A DNA stretch of 64,000 nt from Dickeya undicola (GTDB lineage: Bacteria; Pseudomonadota; Gammaproteobacteria; Enterobacterales; Enterobacteriaceae). The position numbers and the translations under genes are program-made. Below the pieces are notes generated by a model. It searched no databases. It had not been told where the DNA came from and saw nothing but the letters and a program-made list of their open reading frames with translations. Each line of letters starts with the position of its first letter. The stretch's first letter is position 1. The DNA is taken from contig NZ_JSYG01000026.1 of assembly GCF_000784735.1 (NCBI RefSeq), positions 23,479 to 87,478 on the forward strand. Direction: 5' to 3'. This document shows, piece after piece, positions 1-9,083 of the stretch.

Positions 1-1
1 A

Positions 2-91
2 AATGATGAATTCCCACTCCTCACCGGAAGAGAATTACGTATCGACGTCACCGGGCTATACCCCCAGAAAGGGGAGTCAGTTGTTCGCTAA
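2..91 (+). other. possible 3' end of an unrecognised ORF at the window edge
   Basis: An open frame runs from the window edge to a TAA at 89-91 and would encode about 29 residues ending GESVVR. Its composition is protein-like, but I do not recognise it. It matches neither RibA nor AcnA, the genes next to pgpB in E. coli. It could be chance; the rest of 1-236 shows no gene. Confidence 0.2.
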
Positions 92-236
92 CCGGTAGCT
101 GAATGACTCGGGATAATCGTGGTGTCGTTGACATAACTGACAAGTATTTTACGCCATACTGACAACGGCTGTCCCCTTTTTTGATAAAATTGTGAAAATT
201 TTGTTCTAATATCCTGCTGAATTATAGGGAGAAATA

Positions 237-1007
237 ATGCACGACCTGGTCAGACGCATTCTGATTGGCACAATATCATTGATGATGTTGCCCGTGTTGG
301 TCTGGACGACGGGATGGCAGTGGCAGCCTACCGTGTCGGGGTGGTGGCTTAAGCCCTTGTTCTGGATGACGGAAACGGTATCGGCCCCTTGGGGCATTCT
401 GACCAGTGTCGTGCTGTCGGCCTGGTTTGTCTGGTTGTTACGTATGCGAATTCGCCCGGCGTTGGTGCTGGTAACGATACTGCTCGCCAGCGTCGTACTG
501 GGGCAGGGCGTTAAATCGGTCATGAAAAACTGGACGCAGGAAGCCCGGCCGTTCGTGGTCTGGCTGGAGCAAGCACATCAGGTGGATGACCGCTATTTTT
601 ACTCACTGCCGCCCAGCGCGCGCGCCAGCCTGTTGGAACAGCAATTGCAGCAGGAGTCACAATTACCGTCGTGGCAGCGCCAGCACTGGCAGGAGCAGGC
701 TGACTATTCTTTCCCGTCCGGCCATGCCATGTTTGCCGCCATCTGGGCGTTGCTGGCGGTAGGATTGCTATGGCCACGACGCCATTATGTTACGGTCTTG
801 TTAACCCTTTTGTGGGCGAACAGTGTTATCGGCAGTCGTCTGGTGTTGGGGATGCACTGGCCGCAGGATGTAGCGACCGCGACCCTGATTAGCGCCGCGC
901 TGGCGGTGGTGGCGGTGTGGCTGGCGCAGCACTGGTGCGGCCCATTACTTACCACCGCGGTGGCGAAGCGCGCAACCTATCATCGGCCAGCACACCCAGA
1001 CGCCTGA
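237..1007 (+). CDS. pgpB: phosphatidylglycerophosphatase B / undecaprenyl pyrophosphate phosphatase
   Basis: This is a 256-residue inner-membrane PAP2 phosphatase that removes phosphate from phosphatidylglycerophosphate and recycles undecaprenyl pyrophosphate for wall synthesis. The three family motifs are all visible: K97 with R104-P105, PSGH at 160-163, and S200-R201 with H207 and D211. Several hydrophobic helices flank them. The ATG follows a GGGAGA ribosome site. It precedes lapA-lapB as in E. coli, which supports the name. A 12-bp stem-loop follows the gene, so it may be transcribed apart from lapA. Confidence 0.93.
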   Translation: MHDLVRRILIGTISLMMLPVLVWTTGWQWQPTVSGWWLKPLFWMTETVSAPWGILTSVVLSAWFVWLLRMRIRPALVLVTILLASVVLGQGVKSVMKNWTQEARPFVVWLEQAHQVDDRYFYSLPPSARASLLEQQLQQESQLPSWQRQHWQEQADYSFPSGHAMFAAIWALLAVGLLWPRRHYVTVLLTLLWANSVIGSRLVLGMHWPQDVATATLISAALAVVAVWLAQHWCGPLLTTAVAKRATYHRPAHPDA

Positions 1008-1025
1008 CCGTTCATGTTCGTCGAG

Positions 1026-1060
1026 CAGCAGGATGCCGACCTTTGTCTGGCATCCTGCTG
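1026..1060 (+). terminator. stem-loop after pgpB
   Basis: A perfect 12-bp inverted repeat (1026-1037 and 1049-1060) with an 11-base loop lies 19 bases after the pgpB stop. The tail is only mildly T-rich, so termination may be weak. Confidence 0.55.
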
Positions 1061-1209
1061 TACCTTGTTGACTACACGTCGCCGTCAGTTTTTCCCTCTG
1101 CTATTCCCGTTAGCGTTTCCCACCCGATGAGGAAATGTTAAGTTAATAGGGTTCACTGCCGAAATTTGGCATAATTCATCCGTTTAAGGCGATATCACAG
1201 GAAGCGAAC

Positions 1210-1518
1210 GTGAAATATATGCTGATTTTTTTTCTGGTGCTGGCGGTATTCATCGTATCGATCACGCTGGGAGCGCATAACGATCAGGTTATTACCTTCA
1301 ACTATCTGCTGGCGCAGGGGGAATACCGGTTGTCGACGTTGCTGGCAACACTGTTTGCCGCCGGTTTTGCACTCGGTTGGGTGATCTGCGGCCTGTTTTA
1401 TCTGCGCCTGCGCATTGCGCTGGGACGCGAACAACGTAAAATCAAACGTCTTGAGCAGCAACTGTCTGCCCCGGAGAGTGCTGGTAGCGCCCCCTCCGCT
1501 GAGTCAGCTACCCACTAA
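1210..1518 (+). CDS. lapA: LapA (YciS), inner-membrane partner of LapB
   Basis: This 102-residue protein has two membrane helices (about residues 1-20 and 42-68) followed by a basic coiled segment of about 25 residues and an Ala/Ser-rich tail. That is the layout of LapA (YciS, DUF1049). LapA works with LapB in controlling lipopolysaccharide synthesis through FtsH turnover of LpxC. The start is a GTG with AGGAAG five bases upstream; a later ATG at codon 4 has poorer spacing. lapB follows 11 bases after the stop, so the two are almost certainly co-transcribed. Confidence 0.92.
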   Translation: MKYMLIFFLVLAVFIVSITLGAHNDQVITFNYLLAQGEYRLSTLLATLFAAGFALGWVICGLFYLRLRIALGREQRKIKRLEQQLSAPESAGSAPSAESATH

Positions 1519-1529
1519 GGATCGCGTCC

Positions 1530-2699
1530 ATGCTAGAACTGCTGTTTCTGTTGCTGCCGGTTGCCGCCGCCTATGGCTGGTATATGGGGCGCAGGAGTGC
1601 ACAGCAGGACAGACAGGACGAAACCAACCGCCTGTCACGTGAATACGTCACTGGGGTGAACTTTCTGCTGTCTAACCAGCAGGATAAGGCCGTTGAGCTG
1701 TTTCTCGACATGCTCAAAGATGACAGCAATACCTTCGAAGCTCACCTGACCCTCGGCAACCTGTTTCGCTCGCGCGGCGAGGTGGATCGCGCCATCCGCA
1801 TCCATCAGGCGCAGACCGAAAGCGCTTCCCTCAGTTTTGAACAGCGGCTGCTGGCGGTACAGCAACTGGGCCGTGATTACATGGTGGCAGGGTTGTACGA
1901 CCGCGCCGAAGAAATCTTCAAGCAACTGGTGGATGAAGAAGACTTTCGCGTTGGTGCGTTGCAGCAGCTACTGCAGATTTATCAGTTCACCAGCGACTGG
2001 CCGAATGCCATCGACACCGCCGAAAAACTGGTCAAACTGGGCAAAACGCAGTTGCGCAGCGAAATCGCCCATTTCTATTGCGAGCAATCGCTACAGGCGA
2101 TGGGCAGTGATGATCTCGACAAGGCGATGGCGATGCTGAAAAAGGCCTCCGCCGCAGATAACCAATGCGCCCGCGTGTCTATCATGCTGGGGCGCATCTA
2201 TATGGCGCAGCAAAATTATGCCCAGGCTGTAGCCGTGTTGCAGCAAGTGTTGGAGCAGGATATGGAGCTGGTCAGTGAAACGCTGCCCATGCTGCAGGAG
2301 TGCTATCGTCATCTGCAACAGCCGGAAAACTGGGCCGCGTTTCTGCGCCGCTGTGTTGAAGAGAAAAGCGGTTCCACCGCGGACCTGATGATGGCTGATG
2401 TGCTGGAACAGTATGAAAGTACCGAATCGGCTCAGACTTACGTCACCCGCCAGTTGCAGCGTCATCCCACCATGCGGGTGTTCCATCGTTTGATCGATTA
2501 CCACCAGCGTGAAGCGGAAGATGGTCGTGCCAAGGAAAGCTTGCTGGTGCTGCGCAACATGGTTGGCGAACAGATTCAGGCCAAGCCGCGCTATCGCTGT
2601 CACAAATGCGGCTTCACTTCGCAGTCGCTCTATTGGCATTGTCCTTCCTGTCGGACCTGGGCCAGCGTGAAACCTATCCGTGGGTTAGATGGGGAATAA
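1530..2699 (+). CDS. lapB: LapB (YciM), TPR and rubredoxin-type regulator of LPS synthesis
   Basis: This 389-residue protein has one N-terminal membrane helix (about residues 1-20) that holds it at the inner membrane, a long cytoplasmic array of tetratricopeptide helices, and a C-terminal rubredoxin-type metal knuckle. The knuckle cysteines are C357, C360, C371 and C374. LapB presents LpxC to the protease FtsH and so limits lipid A synthesis. Length and cysteine positions match E. coli. AAGGA lies eight bases before the ATG, and it is the second gene of the lapAB unit. Confidence 0.95.
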   Translation: MLELLFLLLPVAAAYGWYMGRRSAQQDRQDETNRLSREYVTGVNFLLSNQQDKAVELFLDMLKDDSNTFEAHLTLGNLFRSRGEVDRAIRIHQAQTESASLSFEQRLLAVQQLGRDYMVAGLYDRAEEIFKQLVDEEDFRVGALQQLLQIYQFTSDWPNAIDTAEKLVKLGKTQLRSEIAHFYCEQSLQAMGSDDLDKAMAMLKKASAADNQCARVSIMLGRIYMAQQNYAQAVAVLQQVLEQDMELVSETLPMLQECYRHLQQPENWAAFLRRCVEEKSGSTADLMMADVLEQYESTESAQTYVTRQLQRHPTMRVFHRLIDYHQREAEDGRAKESLLVLRNMVGEQIQAKPRYRCHKCGFTSQSLYWHCPSCRTWASVKPIRGLDGE

Positions 2700-2796
2700 C
2701 TTCCCCGTTGTGCGTTGTGGTTTGCTATTTGGCTTATTAGTTACAACATACTAATCGAGCCTGCTATCTGGCGCAGCGGTTGAGCTATTGTGTGGT

Positions 2797-2826
2797 TTGG
2801 CATTTACCCGCAGGGGCGGGTAGAAT
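2797..2826 (+). promoter_or_regulatory. candidate sigma-70 promoter of pyrF
   Basis: TTGGCA at 2797-2802 and TAGAAT at 2821-2826 are separated by 18 bases. This is a good match for a housekeeping promoter in the gap between lapB and pyrF. It overlaps a short GC-rich hairpin at 2807-2821. Confidence 0.5.
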
Positions 2827-2877
2827 GCGCGGCGGAAATGATTTAACTCACTCATGCTTAACGACGGGATCACACCA

Positions 2878-3612
2878 GTGAACGGCTCAAACACCTCTTC
2901 GAATACCACGGTTACAGGCTCTCCGATAATTGTTGCGCTGGATTATGCCGATCAGCGTGCGGCCTATGACTTTGTTGATCGCATCGATCCGAAAGACTGT
3001 CGGTTGAAAGTCGGCAAAGAGATGTTCACTTTATTTGGGCCGCAACTGGTCAAAGATTTGCAACAACGCGGTTTTGAGGTGTTTCTTGATCTTAAATTCC
3101 ACGATATTCCCAATACCACGGCCAGAGCCGTGGCCGCTGCGGCGGAGCTGGGGGTATGGATGGTCAATGTGCACGCCAGCGGCGGCGCACGTATGATGAC
3201 GGCGGCGCGTGAAGCGCTGACGCCGTTCGGCAACGACGCGCCGTTGCTGATTGCGGTGACGGTGCTGACCAGCATGGATGACGCGGATCTCCAGGGGTTG
3301 GGCATCACCCTGTCTCCTGCCGAGCAGGCGGAGAAGCTAGCGCGGCTGACGCAGCAATGCGGTCTGGATGGTGTGGTCTGTTCCGCCCATGAAGCCGTGC
3401 GGTTGAAGCAAGTCTGCGGTGCCGATTTCCGACTGGTGACGCCCGGAATTCGCCCTGCGGGCAGCGATGCGGGTGATCAACGCCGTATCATGACACCGCA
3501 GCAGGCACAGCAGGCCGGGGTGGACTACATGGTGATTGGTCGCCCGATTACGCAGTCTGCTGAACCCGCTCAGACGCTGAAAACTATTCTGGCTTCGCTG
3601 GGAGGTCAATGA
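2878..3612 (+). CDS. pyrF: orotidine 5'-phosphate decarboxylase
   Basis: PyrF converts OMP to UMP, the last step of de novo pyrimidine synthesis, in the cytosol. The active-site signature [10 protein letters not shown] is present, with D71, K73 and D76 in the numbering used here, together with D22 and K44. I chose the GTG at 2878. It gives 244 residues and puts 14 residues before the SPIIVALD core, the same as the E. coli protein. An in-frame ATG at 2854 would add eight residues but has no ribosome site. The gene overlaps yciH by one base. Confidence 0.95.
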   Translation: MNGSNTSSNTTVTGSPIIVALDYADQRAAYDFVDRIDPKDCRLKVGKEMFTLFGPQLVKDLQQRGFEVFLDLKFHDIPNTTARAVAAAAELGVWMVNVHASGGARMMTAAREALTPFGNDAPLLIAVTVLTSMDDADLQGLGITLSPAEQAEKLARLTQQCGLDGVVCSAHEAVRLKQVCGADFRLVTPGIRPAGSDAGDQRRIMTPQQAQQAGVDYMVIGRPITQSAEPAQTLKTILASLGGQ

Positions 3613-3938
3613 TGCGTGACGACAACAGCCGTCTGGTGTATTCCACCGAAACCGGGCGTATTGATGAACCCGCTGTAAAAGCAGCTCGCCCTAAAGGTGA
3701 CGGTATTGTCCGGATTCAGCGTCAGACCAGCGGGCGCAAGGGTAAAGGCGTGTGCCTGATTACCGGTATCGACCTGGATGATGCGGCGTTGGAAACGCTG
3801 GCGGCAGAATTGAAAAAGAAGTGTGGCTGCGGCGGCGCGCTGAAGGACGGCGTGATCGAAATCCAGGGCGACAAGCGCGATCAACTCAAACTGCTGCTGG
3901 AAGCCAAAGGGATGAAGGTCAAGCTGGCCGGAGGCTAA
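3612..3938 (+). CDS. yciH: YciH, SUI1/eIF1-like protein
   Basis: This 108-residue SUI1-fold protein resembles eukaryotic initiation factor 1. In E. coli it is a non-essential protein thought to affect initiation fidelity. The conserved stretches TSGRKGKGVCLITG and KKKCGCGGALKDG are present. The ATG at 3612 overlaps the pyrF stop in a TGATG junction and has GGGAGG six bases upstream. The ATG at 3609 has worse spacing and would add one Met. Translational coupling to pyrF is likely, and a strong terminator follows. Confidence 0.93.
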   Translation: MRDDNSRLVYSTETGRIDEPAVKAARPKGDGIVRIQRQTSGRKGKGVCLITGIDLDDAALETLAAELKKKCGCGGALKDGVIEIQGDKRDQLKLLLEAKGMKVKLAGG

Positions 3939-3973
3939 GTCATGCTGCGCCGCGATAGGCTGACTGAAGAGTG

Positions 3974-4010
3974 AAACAGAACAGGCTCCCTTGGGAGCCT
4001 GTTCTGTTTT
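3974..4010 (+). terminator. terminator between yciH and osmB
   Basis: A perfect 17-bp inverted repeat (3974-3990 and 3994-4010 counted over the arms, with a TT centre at 3991-3992) ends in a T run. It can act on both strands and separates convergent yciH and osmB. Confidence 0.85.
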
Positions 4011-4020
4011 CAGGGGGGAA

Positions 4021-4236
4021 TTACTTGGTGGTCTGGTGACCGATGATGCCGCCTACCGCCGCGCCGCCAACGGTGCCGAGCGTGCTGCCGTTGGTCAGTA
4101 CTGCGCCGCCGAGTGCACCGATGCCAGCACCGATAGCGGTATTACGCTGACGTTTATTCATACCGGCACAACCCGCCAGTGTGCTGACTATCACCATAGC
4201 CAGTACGGCTGCTGTAAATTTTTTATTGATTTGCAT
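4021..4236 (-). CDS. osmB: osmotically inducible lipoprotein OsmB
   Basis: This 71-residue protein has a lipoprotein signal peptide (basic start, hydrophobic core, lipobox LAGC with the acylated Cys at residue 23). A glycine-rich segment follows, containing RNTAIGAGIGALGGAVL and a second Gly-rich hairpin, which is diagnostic for OsmB. It is an outer-membrane lipoprotein induced by high osmolarity and in stationary phase in E. coli. It is convergent with yciH, as in E. coli, and its promoter region is shared with araD. Confidence 0.93.
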   Translation of the reverse strand: MQINKKFTAAVLAMVIVSTLAGCAGMNKRQRNTAIGAGIGALGGAVLTNGSTLGTVGGAAVGGIIGHQTTK

Positions 4237-4564
4237 GGTTATTCTCCCGTTGTTCGTACCATGACCTGTGTAATCGCAGGCATGGAAAATCTTGTCGTAA
4301 CCTGATGTCAGCTTATGACATCACCGTTACCTGCTGTGTGTTACCTGGCTGCCAGTATAATTACCGGTTGAGGGCGGAACAGGTGAAAAACTCTTAATTC
4401 ACAGTGCACTGACGGTGTTTGCCCGTCTTTTGTCAAAAGCCCGTGTCGGCCCGATCCCTTTCCTGTGGTCCCAGCAGAACGCAGCCTGCTTTTCAGCCAT
4501 TCAGCCCATACCTGCGCCGGTAGCCGGACGTGAGAATAAGGCAAATAACACAGGAGGGCGGATG
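4237..4564. other. osmB-araD divergent intergenic region with a 21-bp palindrome
   Basis: No gene is seen in these 328 bases. They hold the promoters of osmB (minus) and araD (plus). A perfect palindrome with 8-bp arms and a 5-base spacer lies at 4303-4323 (TGATGTCA, then TGACATCA). An open frame from 4415 that extends araD upstream has no ribosome site at its start and is not counted as coding. Confidence 0.6.
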
Positions 4565-5260
4565 ATGTTGGAAGAACTGAAAATTCAGGTGCTTGAAGCC
4601 AATCTGGCTTTGCCCCGGCATCAGTTGGTGACCTTCACCTGGGGGAATGTCAGCGCGGTGGACCGCGAGCGTGGTCTGATGGTGATCAAACCCTCGGGCG
4701 TAGAGTACGACGTCATGACTGCGCAGGATATGGTGGTGGTAGAGTTGGAAACCGGCCGGGTGGTGGAGGGGCAGCGCAAACCGTCGTCTGATACCGATAC
4801 CCATCGCGTGTTGTATCTGGCTTTTGCATCGCTGGGGGGGATTGTCCATACCCATTCCCGCCATGCCACTATCTGGGCGCAGGCCGGGAAAGATTTGCCA
4901 CCGTGGGGCACGACTCACGCCGATTATTTTTATGGCTCGATCCCCTGTACCCGGTTGATGACCGAAGCAGAAATCAACGGTCGCTACGAGTGGGAAACCG
5001 GGCAGGTCATTGTAGATACCTTCCATGAGCGCGGCCTGTCGCCGCAGGATATCCCCGCTGTGTTGGTCAATGCACATGGCCCGTTTGCCTGGGGAGCCGA
5101 TGCGCATAACGCGGTGCATAACGCGGTGGTGCTGGAAGAGATCGCTTACATGGGCATTTTCTCGCGCCAGTTAACCCCAGCGTTGGAGCCGATGCAGACA
5201 GCGTTGCTGGATAAACACTATCTGCGCAAGCACGGTAAGAACGCATACTACGGACAGTGA
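4565..5260 (+). CDS. araD: L-ribulose-5-phosphate 4-epimerase
   Basis: AraD converts L-ribulose 5-phosphate to D-xylulose 5-phosphate, linking arabinose catabolism to the pentose phosphate pathway. The 231-residue length equals E. coli AraD. Class II aldolase/epimerase features are present: WGNVSAVD near the start, [16 protein letters not shown] with the two metal histidines, TTHADYFYG, and NAHGPFAWG with a third metal histidine. I chose the ATG at 4565 by alignment with E. coli; AGGAGGGCGG precedes it. araBA and araC are not beside it. UlaF/SgbE-type paralogues are the alternative but fit less well. Confidence 0.85.
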   Translation: MLEELKIQVLEANLALPRHQLVTFTWGNVSAVDRERGLMVIKPSGVEYDVMTAQDMVVVELETGRVVEGQRKPSSDTDTHRVLYLAFASLGGIVHTHSRHATIWAQAGKDLPPWGTTHADYFYGSIPCTRLMTEAEINGRYEWETGQVIVDTFHERGLSPQDIPAVLVNAHGPFAWGADAHNAVHNAVVLEEIAYMGIFSRQLTPALEPMQTALLDKHYLRKHGKNAYYGQ

Positions 5261-5268
5261 GCGTCTGA

Positions 5269-5300
5269 ACGTTCGTCGGCGCACGGCGGCTGACGAACGT
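5269..5300 (+). terminator. terminator after araD
   Basis: A 12-bp stem with one G-T pair (5269-5280 and 5289-5300) and an 8-base loop is followed by an AT-rich tail. It lies eight bases after the araD stop. Confidence 0.7.
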
Positions 5301-5646
5301 AACAATATTTTATTTTCACCTCGGTTGATGCGGTTTGGTCTATTCCGTCCTCTTTATCTTGGTTGGAATGAAATAATGATCTGTAAAAATAGAAACGTTG
5401 TTTTATATATTTGCAGGTGATCACTTTTATCCCCCGCTTAAACGTCTACTTTCAGCACTGAGAAGTGTATGGGCTGTGTCCCTCTGGCGTTATTTTCTTC
5501 GTCGTCGCGCTGACGATGCATGTGCATGGATGTGGCACAGCCCGGTCTTCGGGTGGGCTGAATGGGCGGTATCCGTCATGATGAGGGTCATGACGGGTGG
5601 CGTCTGTCTTGCTCATGGTTTTGTCTCTTTTCAGGCCATGAATCCT
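5301..5646 (+). other. kdgT leader and promoter region
   Basis: Together with the terminator this gap is 386 bases. It holds a KdgR-type operator at 5391-5405. About 240 further bases precede the homology-supported kdgT start. The frame of kdgT stays open back to 5398, but that stretch has no counterpart in E. coli KdgT. Confidence 0.5.
5391..5405 (+). promoter_or_regulatory. KdgR-type operator of kdgT
   Basis: AGAAACGTTGTTTTA fits the KdgR pattern TGAAA-N5-TTTCA in seven of ten conserved positions, and AT-rich flanks extend the match. KdgR is the IclR-family repressor of pectin catabolism in Dickeya and Pectobacterium. The site lies upstream of the KDG permease, a known member of that regulon. 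Confidence 0.7.
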
Positions 5647-6663
5647 ATGCATATCAAGCGTTCTATCGAAAAGATCCCTGGCGGCATGATGTTGGTGCCG
5701 TTGTTCCTCGGTGCGCTGTGCCATACCTTTGCGCCGGGGGCGGGTAAGTATTTCGGCTCCTTTACTAATGGGTTGATCAGCGGCACGGTGCCGATTCTGG
5801 CGGTGTGGTTCTTCTGTATGGGAGCCTCGATTCGTCTAAGTGCCACCGGCACGGTGCTGCGTAAATCCGGCACGTTGGTCGTCACGAAAATTGCCGTGGC
5901 CTGGGTGGTCGCGGCGGTTGCTTCGCGCATCCTGCCGGAACACGGGGTGGAAGCGGGATTTTTTGCCGGGTTGTCGACGCTGGCGTTAGTGGCGGCGATG
6001 GACATGACCAACGGCGGGTTGTATGCCTCTATCATGCAGCAGTACGGCACCAAAGAGGAGTCGGGCGCGTTCGTGCTGATGTCGCTGGAGTCCGGCCCGC
6101 TGATGACCATGGTGATTCTTGGCACCGCCGGTATTGCCTCGTTTGAGCCGCATGTGTTTGTTGGTGCGGTATTGCCGTTTCTGGTGGGGTTTGCGCTGGG
6201 GAACCTGGATCCGGAATTACGTGACTTTTTCAGCCGCGCGGTACAGACGTTGATCCCGTTCTTTGCCTTCGCGCTCGGTAATACCATCGATCTGAGTGTT
6301 ATTGGTCAAACCGGGCTGCTGGGCGTATTGCTGGGCGTTGCGGTGATCATTATTACCGGCATTCCGCTGATAGTGGCGGACAAAGTACTGGGTGGTGGTG
6401 ACGGTACTGCGGGTATTGCTGCATCCAGTTCGGCGGGGGCGGCGGTAGCCACGCCGGTACTGATTGCCGAAATGGTCCCGGCGTTTAAGTCCGCGGCACC
6501 CGCTGCTACTACCCTGGTGGCGACGTCAGTGATTGTCACTTCTGTTCTGGTGCCGATTATTACCGCGATGTGGTCAAAGCACGTCAAAGGCGGGGATGGC
6601 ACGGTGCCGAAGGAGGATGCGGTGGAAGAGAAGGCGGAGCAACAGCAGGCGGCGCATCGTTAA
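5647..6663 (+). CDS. kdgT: 2-keto-3-deoxygluconate permease
   Basis: KdgT is the proton-coupled inner-membrane importer of 2-keto-3-deoxygluconate, an intermediate of pectin breakdown. The protein is almost entirely hydrophobic and has family stretches such as [27 protein letters not shown] and [15 protein letters not shown] place the start at the ATG at 5647 (MHIKRSIEK, 338 residues) because E. coli KdgT begins MQIKRSIEK. An AGG 11 bases upstream is a weak ribosome site. An ATG at 5638 adds three residues. A Glu/Gln-rich tail of about 20 residues is extra to E. coli. Confidence 0.93.
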   Translation: MHIKRSIEKIPGGMMLVPLFLGALCHTFAPGAGKYFGSFTNGLISGTVPILAVWFFCMGASIRLSATGTVLRKSGTLVVTKIAVAWVVAAVASRILPEHGVEAGFFAGLSTLALVAAMDMTNGGLYASIMQQYGTKEESGAFVLMSLESGPLMTMVILGTAGIASFEPHVFVGAVLPFLVGFALGNLDPELRDFFSRAVQTLIPFFAFALGNTIDLSVIGQTGLLGVLLGVAVIIITGIPLIVADKVLGGGDGTAGIAASSSAGAAVATPVLIAEMVPAFKSAAPAATTLVATSVIVTSVLVPIITAMWSKHVKGGDGTVPKEDAVEEKAEQQQAAHR

Positions 6664-6670
6664 ATGCTCG

Positions 6671-6704
6671 TCACGCCTCCTCCTTCGCAAAAGAGGAGGC
6701 GTGA
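6671..6704 (+). terminator. stem-loop after kdgT, between convergent kdgT and cstA
   Basis: A perfect 12-bp stem (6671-6682 and 6693-6704) with a 10-base loop starts eight bases after the kdgT stop. It has no clear T run on either strand. Confidence 0.6.
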
Positions 6705-6741
6705 GACGCCCAGTGGGTATCACCGTGGGCGCAGGCGGTTG

Positions 6742-8808
6742 TCAGCCATTATGCGCCTCCTGACGCCATGCCGCCGAGGTTTCGTGCGCGGTGGGTTTAT
6801 CGCTGTGTAGCGCCCGACGGATGGCGAAGAACGCGGCAACCAGCATGGTGACGGCGACCAGCATAAAGAAACCGCACAGAATGGCATTAATCTGGTTACT
6901 GAACACAATGGTCGCCATATCCTGCATGTTTTTCGCCGGGGCGATCAACGTACCGGATTCGATACCCGTAGAGAAACGTTTAGCCTGTGCCAGAAAACCG
7001 ATACTGGGTTTTTCGTGGAAAATCTTCTGCCAGCCTGCGGTCATCGAGGTGATGAACAGCCAGGCGGTAGGCAGCATCGTTACCCAGGCGTAGCGCTGTT
7101 TCTTCATTTTAAACAGCACCACGGTGCCGAGGATCAGCGCCATGGAGGCCAGCATCTGGTTACCGATGCCGAACAGCGGCCACAGCGTATTGATGCCGCC
7201 CAGCGGGTCGATCACGCCCTGATAGACGAAAAATCCCCAGCCAGCCACCGCCACGGTGGTCCCGGACATATTGCCCAGCCAGGAGTGGCTCTTGCCCATG
7301 TTCGGCACCACCAACCCGGCTAAGTCTTGCACCATGAACCGGCAGGCACGAGTCCCGGCGTCCACGGCGGTCAGGATGAACAGTGCTTCAAACAGGATGG
7401 CAAAGTGATACCAAAACGCCATCATCGCCCGGCTGTTGAAGATTTCCGTGATGATATGCGCCATGCCGACGGCAAAGGTTGGTGCACCGCCCGCGCGGGA
7501 CAGAATCGATGCTTCGCCCACGTCTTTGGCTATGTTACTCAGATCATTCGGCGTGATGACGAAACCCCACCCGCTGATCACCTGCGCCGCATTTTCCACT
7601 GTGGTGCCAATCAGCGCGGCTGGCGCGTTCATGGCGAAGTAGACACCGGGGTCGATCACGGAGGCGCAAATCAGCGCCATGATGGCGACGAAAGACTCCA
7701 TCAGCATGGCACCATAACCGATAAAACGGATATGTGTTTCACGTTCGACCAGCTTGGGCGTAGTGCCGCTGGATACCAACGCGTGAAAACCGGAGATAGC
7801 ACCGCAGGCGATGGTGATGAACAGGAACGGGAATAGGCTGCCGGAGAACACCGGCCCGCTGCCGTCGATAAAGCGTGAAACCGCAGGCATTCTCAGTTCA
7901 GGCATCGCAAACAGGATGCCAATCGCCAGCCCGACGATCACGCCGATCTTCAGGAACGTGGACAGGTAGTCACGCGGTGCCAGCAGTAGCCACACCGGCA
8001 GTACCGAGGCGACAAAGCCGTAAATCACCAACACCCAGGTTAGCGTGGTGCCTTTAAGGGTAAAGAACGGTCCCCAGTAGGGGTGCGCAGCGATGTCGCC
8101 ACCGTAGACAATGGCCATCATCATCAGCACAAAACCGATCAGCGACACTTCGGCAATCTTGCCCGGCCGCAGGAAGCGCATATAGACGCCCATGAACAGC
8201 GCAATCGGGATGGTAGTGGCGATCGTGAACATCCCCCACGGGCTGTTGGTCAACGCTTTAACCACCACCAGCGCCAGCGCCGAGAGGATGATGATCATCA
8301 CGCCCAGCGCACCCAGCATGGTCACCACCCCGGCGAAGGAGCCCAATTCCTGACGTGCCATTTCACCCAGGGAGCGACCGTCACGCCGGGTGGAGATAAA
8401 CAGCACCAGAAAGTCCTGTACCGCACCGGCCAGCATGACGCCAATCAAAATCCACAATGTTCCTGGCAAAAAGCCCATCTGTGCGGCCAGAATCGGCCCC
8501 ACCAGCGGCCCAGCACCGGCGATGGCGGCAAAATGGTGACCGAACAACACCCATTTGTTGGTCGGGACATAATCCAGCCCGTCGTTATGGCGCTCGGCGG
8601 GGGTGAGGCGGCGGTCATCCAGTTCAAACACCCGCTGCGCAATAAATAGGCTGTAGAAGCGGTAAGCAATGCTGTAGCAGGCAACAGCTGCGATCACCAG
8701 CCAGACAGCATTCACAGGCTCACCCCGATTCAGGGCCAGCATGGCGAACGCCACGGCACCCACTATGGCTACAGCAATCCAGATCGACATGCTTTTAATG
8801 GTTTTCAT
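6742..8808 (-). CDS. cstA: CstA/BtsT-family carbon starvation transporter
   Basis: This 688-residue polytopic inner-membrane protein belongs to the CstA family, whose members import pyruvate (BtsT, CstA) or have been linked to peptide uptake. Family signatures include DGLDYVPTNKWVLFGHHFA, AGAGPLVGPILAAQMG and DPLGGINTLWPLFGIGNQM. I chose the start MKTIKSMSIW at 8808; AGGAG lies eight bases upstream. A longer frame adds 20 polar residues without a ribosome site. No YbdD/YjiX-type small partner gene follows, although cstA and btsT are usually paired with one. CstA and BtsT cannot be told apart safely here. Confidence 0.85.
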   Translation of the reverse strand: MKTIKSMSIWIAVAIVGAVAFAMLALNRGEPVNAVWLVIAAVACYSIAYRFYSLFIAQRVFELDDRRLTPAERHNDGLDYVPTNKWVLFGHHFAAIAGAGPLVGPILAAQMGFLPGTLWILIGVMLAGAVQDFLVLFISTRRDGRSLGEMARQELGSFAGVVTMLGALGVMIIILSALALVVVKALTNSPWGMFTIATTIPIALFMGVYMRFLRPGKIAEVSLIGFVLMMMAIVYGGDIAAHPYWGPFFTLKGTTLTWVLVIYGFVASVLPVWLLLAPRDYLSTFLKIGVIVGLAIGILFAMPELRMPAVSRFIDGSGPVFSGSLFPFLFITIACGAISGFHALVSSGTTPKLVERETHIRFIGYGAMLMESFVAIMALICASVIDPGVYFAMNAPAALIGTTVENAAQVISGWGFVITPNDLSNIAKDVGEASILSRAGGAPTFAVGMAHIITEIFNSRAMMAFWYHFAILFEALFILTAVDAGTRACRFMVQDLAGLVVPNMGKSHSWLGNMSGTTVAVAGWGFFVYQGVIDPLGGINTLWPLFGIGNQMLASMALILGTVVLFKMKKQRYAWVTMLPTAWLFITSMTAGWQKIFHEKPSIGFLAQAKRFSTGIESGTLIAPAKNMQDMATIVFSNQINAILCGFFMLVAVTMLVAAFFAIRRALHSDKPTAHETSAAWRQEAHNG

Positions 8809-9083
8809 CTCACTGACTCCTGACTGGTTGTCATTCCCGACCGTCGGCAAATGCTGACAGTCCTTCACGGTGTCGCCTTGTGGCGAAACGGGTAACGCGA
8901 GACATCTAAAGCACCGGGTCGCGCAGACGCCGGAAAACCGATAAGCACAGTAATATCAATGAATAACGTGTAGTAATTACTGCCATTCATCAATAAATAC
9001 CCTGCACCAATAAACAATAGTGCAGCGGCTGGGTTGCATCGCCAGAACAAGATAAAAATGTGAACAAAGCTATATTTTTGTTA

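Noticed and set aside
4415..4564. Upstream extension of araD (50 codons)
   Set aside because: No ribosome site at the first ATG and no homology; the 231-residue form equals E. coli AraD.
7327..7836. 169-codon plus-strand ORF inside cstA
   Set aside because: Antisense shadow of a conserved transporter gene; His/Gln/Arg-rich composition and no ribosome site.
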